A DNA stretch of 31,692 nucleotides from NCBI GenBank assembly GCA_001969505.1, contig LSSK01000151.1, positions 3,535-35,226 on the forward strand. The letters are read 5' to 3'. Under the pieces are notes generated by a model that saw only the letters and a list, made by a program, of their open reading frames with translations, was not told the DNA's origin and ran no database searches. Numbering within the stretch: position 1 is the first letter of the stretch; each line of letters begins with the position of its first letter. The stretch comes from Zancudomyces culisetae. Lineage: Eukaryota > Kickxellomycota > Harpellomycetes > Harpellales > Legeriomycetaceae. This document shows positions 29,441 through 31,692 of this stretch, piece after piece. Position numbers and translations under genes: made by a program.

Positions 29441-29828
29441 TTTTCTTAATAGTACGCTACGGTATTAAAGATTCTCAAGATATGTAGCTCGTTTTTTTTT
29501 CTGATTATGTCTTGGTAGTTAAATGGATTATATTTAAATAAATAAAGTTGAAACAAGCACTATTGAAGTTTATATGGCATACTCTACTGGTGTTTAAATA
29601 ATGCTAATTATTTTATGGTGTTTTGCCTACAAGGACTTCAATTGGTAAATGGAAAAAGTGGAAAATTAACATCAGTTTAGCAAAAAAAAAAGGATTCTGC
29701 TTTAGGCATCAGCTTTTTGTGGTTTTGGAAAATCGTCTTTTTTAGGCAATAATTTTGAGCTATATTACAGTTGTTTTGCTAGGAGATTTACTAATAAGAG
29801 CTAGAGACAAAGAACTGAACTAAGAAAT
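29441..29828. other. Divergent promoter between VPS55 and ELP6
   Basis: 388 bp separating the two start codons. No other gene. It is AT-rich with A-runs near 29680-29690. Nothing recognisable as a shared factor site. Confidence 0.6.
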
Positions 29829-31062
29829 ATGGTATATGAATCCTTTTCAGCGGCGGTGGGGTGGGATAAAGGGATTCCAGAATCTAAAAACACAATCCTA
29901 TTAATGGATACTTTGAAATCAGATTCGACTTTTTTGTTGCTGCAGATTCTGGCAGAAAGTTTAAAAGGTTCCGATAAAAATACCAAAGAACGTGCCTCTT
30001 ACAGTAAAGAATCTTGTGATAAATGTGTATTAGTTAGTTTTTCTCAGGTATACCAGCATTACAGCCGAATATTACGAAAAATGGTAAGTTTGTGCATATC
30101 GTCATTTATTTTATTTTATTCTATTTTATAGATTTTGTATGTACGATGGTTAAGAGTCGTTTCTCTATAACTCGCACACGTACTATGGTTGGAAAGTAGA
30201 ATCTTAAAACTGATGAATTACGAGAACAAGGGAAATTGGTATTTATTGATGGATTTACTGAGTATTTGAATCCCTACAACTCCTCCGAATCACCTGCTAA
30301 AAAGGACACTGAGAAAAAAGTAAATCCACAACCAGAGGTGCTTCTGAGGAGCTCGCAGGAACAAACACCCATGGATGCGGTCAAATATGTAGCCGAGGCT
30401 ATTCTGGACGCATTGCACGAAGTGAAGAATAACCACAGAGTGGGTATTTTTATTGACGGACTTTCAACACTGATTGATATGGGTTGGACAGGAAAAACAG
30501 TTCGACTGTTTATGGATACTTTAAAATCGATAGCTGAACAGGTAATTCTTCTCCTAACTTATCACTAAACCGTAAAACTAAAACTGGTTGCAAAAAAAAA
30601 TAACTACTAGCTGAACGGATTTCTGGTTGTTCAAATAACCTCAGATCCTGAGATTGTTGACCACTTAGAGCCAAACGATGAATATATTGATGCGATTGTG
30701 GGGCTCCAGTATAGGAGTGGTCTTATACTGAAGGTAGAACCACTAGTAAGTGGATACTCATCTAAAGTATCTGGACAGGTAAGTGTAGCTTGACTCAGTA
30801 TTTTACTCTATTGACATATGGAACAGGTTGTATTAGGCGTTAGCAACGCTTTAAGATTTGCAATACTAAGTATAATAATTAATTGGAGCTAAACTTGAAT
30901 TTGTACTTGTGTTTATGATTATGCTAATACTTGGAATAGATTTCGATATCCAACAAATCATATCGTCTTGGTAATGTCCTTGGGTCCTCGATTCTACACT
31001 ACAAACTTTATGAGAATAGAGTTGACTTTTTCCCACCTGGCCAACACAAAAGAATACTATGA
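29829..31062 (+). CDS. ELP6: Elongator complex protein 6
   Basis: RecA-like ATPase-fold subunit of the Elp4-5-6 hexameric ring of Elongator, which binds tRNA for wobble-uridine (U34) modification. Exons: 29829-30083, 30200-30541, 30611-30778, 30940-31062, all phase 0, giving 295 residues. Seen: ILLMDTLKSDSTFLLLQIL (central strand and helix of the fold), CVLVSFSQVYQHYSRILRKM, GKLVFIDGFTEYL, VGIFIDGLSTLIDMGW, FLVVQITSD, then LQYRSGLILKVEPLVSGYSSKVSGQ and a C-terminal HYKLYENRVDFFPPG. These align in order with human ELP6 (SFSHYSIVGQKLG, GQLVFLEGL, LLVDDLSVLLSLG, SHLILRAEGLATGF, YKIQDKSVSFFAKG), rather than with Elp4 or Elp5. No canonical Walker A, as usual for Elp6. Its last intron has a GCTAAT branch-like site 14 nt before the acceptor. 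Confidence 0.93.
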
Positions 31063-31692
31063 TTTCGTATACTATTGGTGACACACTGCGCTTTTTTTGC
31101 ATGTACCAAACCAGGTTTTGGCTCCAAAAAACCTCCTCCTTCTTCCTCCTCTTCATCCCAATTTCGTATACACGAAGAACCTTAAGAATTTTACTACTCT
31201 ATGTGGCCGCATACGACCTACCTTGTTGCTACTCTGTTTCTCTTTTCTACATTTCAAATGGCATTTTACTGGCGCCTTTTCTCTTTATTATTTTTATTTT
31301 AAAAAAACACAATAAAAACATGTAAATATTCTTATGGCGAGTTTTTTTCAAATCACATTATCCACATTATGCCCTTTGGACCTCTGTACAAAAGAGTCAC
31401 CACCACTTTATAACAAGGCGGATCTACACCCAGGAAAAAAACATTACTATTTCTAAGTATCAACGTGAAAGTACATTATGGGTTTATCTTTTGTTCTTGT
31501 TTTATAATACAGTTTGCATTTACACTATTATACGTTTTACATTATACATTGTACGCTTTTTTTATCTCCTGTTGCTTTCTCAAACCTGCTGGGTATACAC
31601 TGAAACTTTATTTGATAGCTGTATTTACTTTTACCTTCTAAACTCTGGCAATATATATTGAATGTTGTGTTGATTTTCATCGCTGTTAATCA
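31063..31692. other. Right flank, no gene recognised
   Basis: AT-rich ELP6 3' region. Overlapping frames at 31059-31325 are low-complexity and one begins inside the ELP6 stop region, so none is called. A 26-codon minus-strand frame around 31362-31432 looks protein-like but has no clear splice partners before the window ends. Confidence 0.5.

Noticed and set aside
31362-31432. 26-codon minus-strand frame reminiscent of a dynein light chain strand
   Set aside because: Too short, no clear donor or acceptor, and the similarity is only to a generic hydrophobic pattern.
1-31692. Transposon, viral or CRISPR content
   Set aside because: No reverse transcriptase, integrase, transposase or capsid-like frame, no long terminal or inverted repeats, and no regularly spaced direct repeats were seen.

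Overview
This is nuclear DNA of a fungus, most likely an early-diverging ascomycete yeast. The evidence is AT-rich intergenic DNA, compact genes, many short GT-AG introns with variable donors (GTAAGT, GTAAGC, GTATGA, GTAATA, GTAGGT, GTACGA and others), and fungal versions of conserved eukaryotic genes. CTG codons fall on conserved leucines in the ornithine aminotransferase, so there is no sign of CUG-to-serine recoding. A full conventional kinesin with the fungal tail argues against the Saccharomyces lineage. I cannot name the genus.

Layout, left to right. 1-2253: no gene recognised. 2254-3005 (-): APS2, AP-2 sigma, four exons. 5340-6863 (+): two-KH RNA-binding protein of the Rnc1/PCBP type. 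7784-8848 (+): RRP36. 8974-10848 (-): UTP18. 11713-12417 (-): RAB5IF/EMC6-family membrane protein. 13166-17035 (-): kinesin-1 heavy chain, five exons. 18703-19520 (+): small SUZ-domain protein, four exons. 20029-22145 (+): ZNG1 zinc-chaperone GTPase, seven exons including one of 15 nt. 22278-22823 (-): 181-residue orphan. 23352-23504 (+): tiny basic, cysteine-ended orphan. 24952-26223 (+): CAR2. 26462 to about 27292 (-): seven-TM TM198/DUF4203-like protein, 5' end unresolved. 28484-29440 (-): VPS55, five exons. 29829-31062 (+): ELP6, four exons. 31063-31692: nothing recognised.

The genes are mostly unrelated housekeeping functions: endocytosis (APS2), endosome-to-vacuole traffic (VPS55), membrane-protein biogenesis (RAB5IF-like), microtubule transport (kinesin-1), tRNA wobble modification (ELP6), zinc delivery (ZNG1) and arginine catabolism (CAR2). 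The one functional cluster is RRP36 and UTP18. They are convergent, both act in the small-subunit processome, and both carry A-run/T-run RRPE-like elements upstream.

I see no transposon, CRISPR array, rRNA or convincing tRNA. I found no clearly new multi-gene system. The most useful results are several genes assembled from short exons, the 15-nt ZNG1 exon, an ambiguous RAB5IF 3' end, a hexanucleotide array read in different frames by two genes, and two compact orphan ORFs between ZNG1 and CAR2. All intron positions were read by eye from conserved protein alignment, frame and GT-AG ends. None is backed by transcript data.
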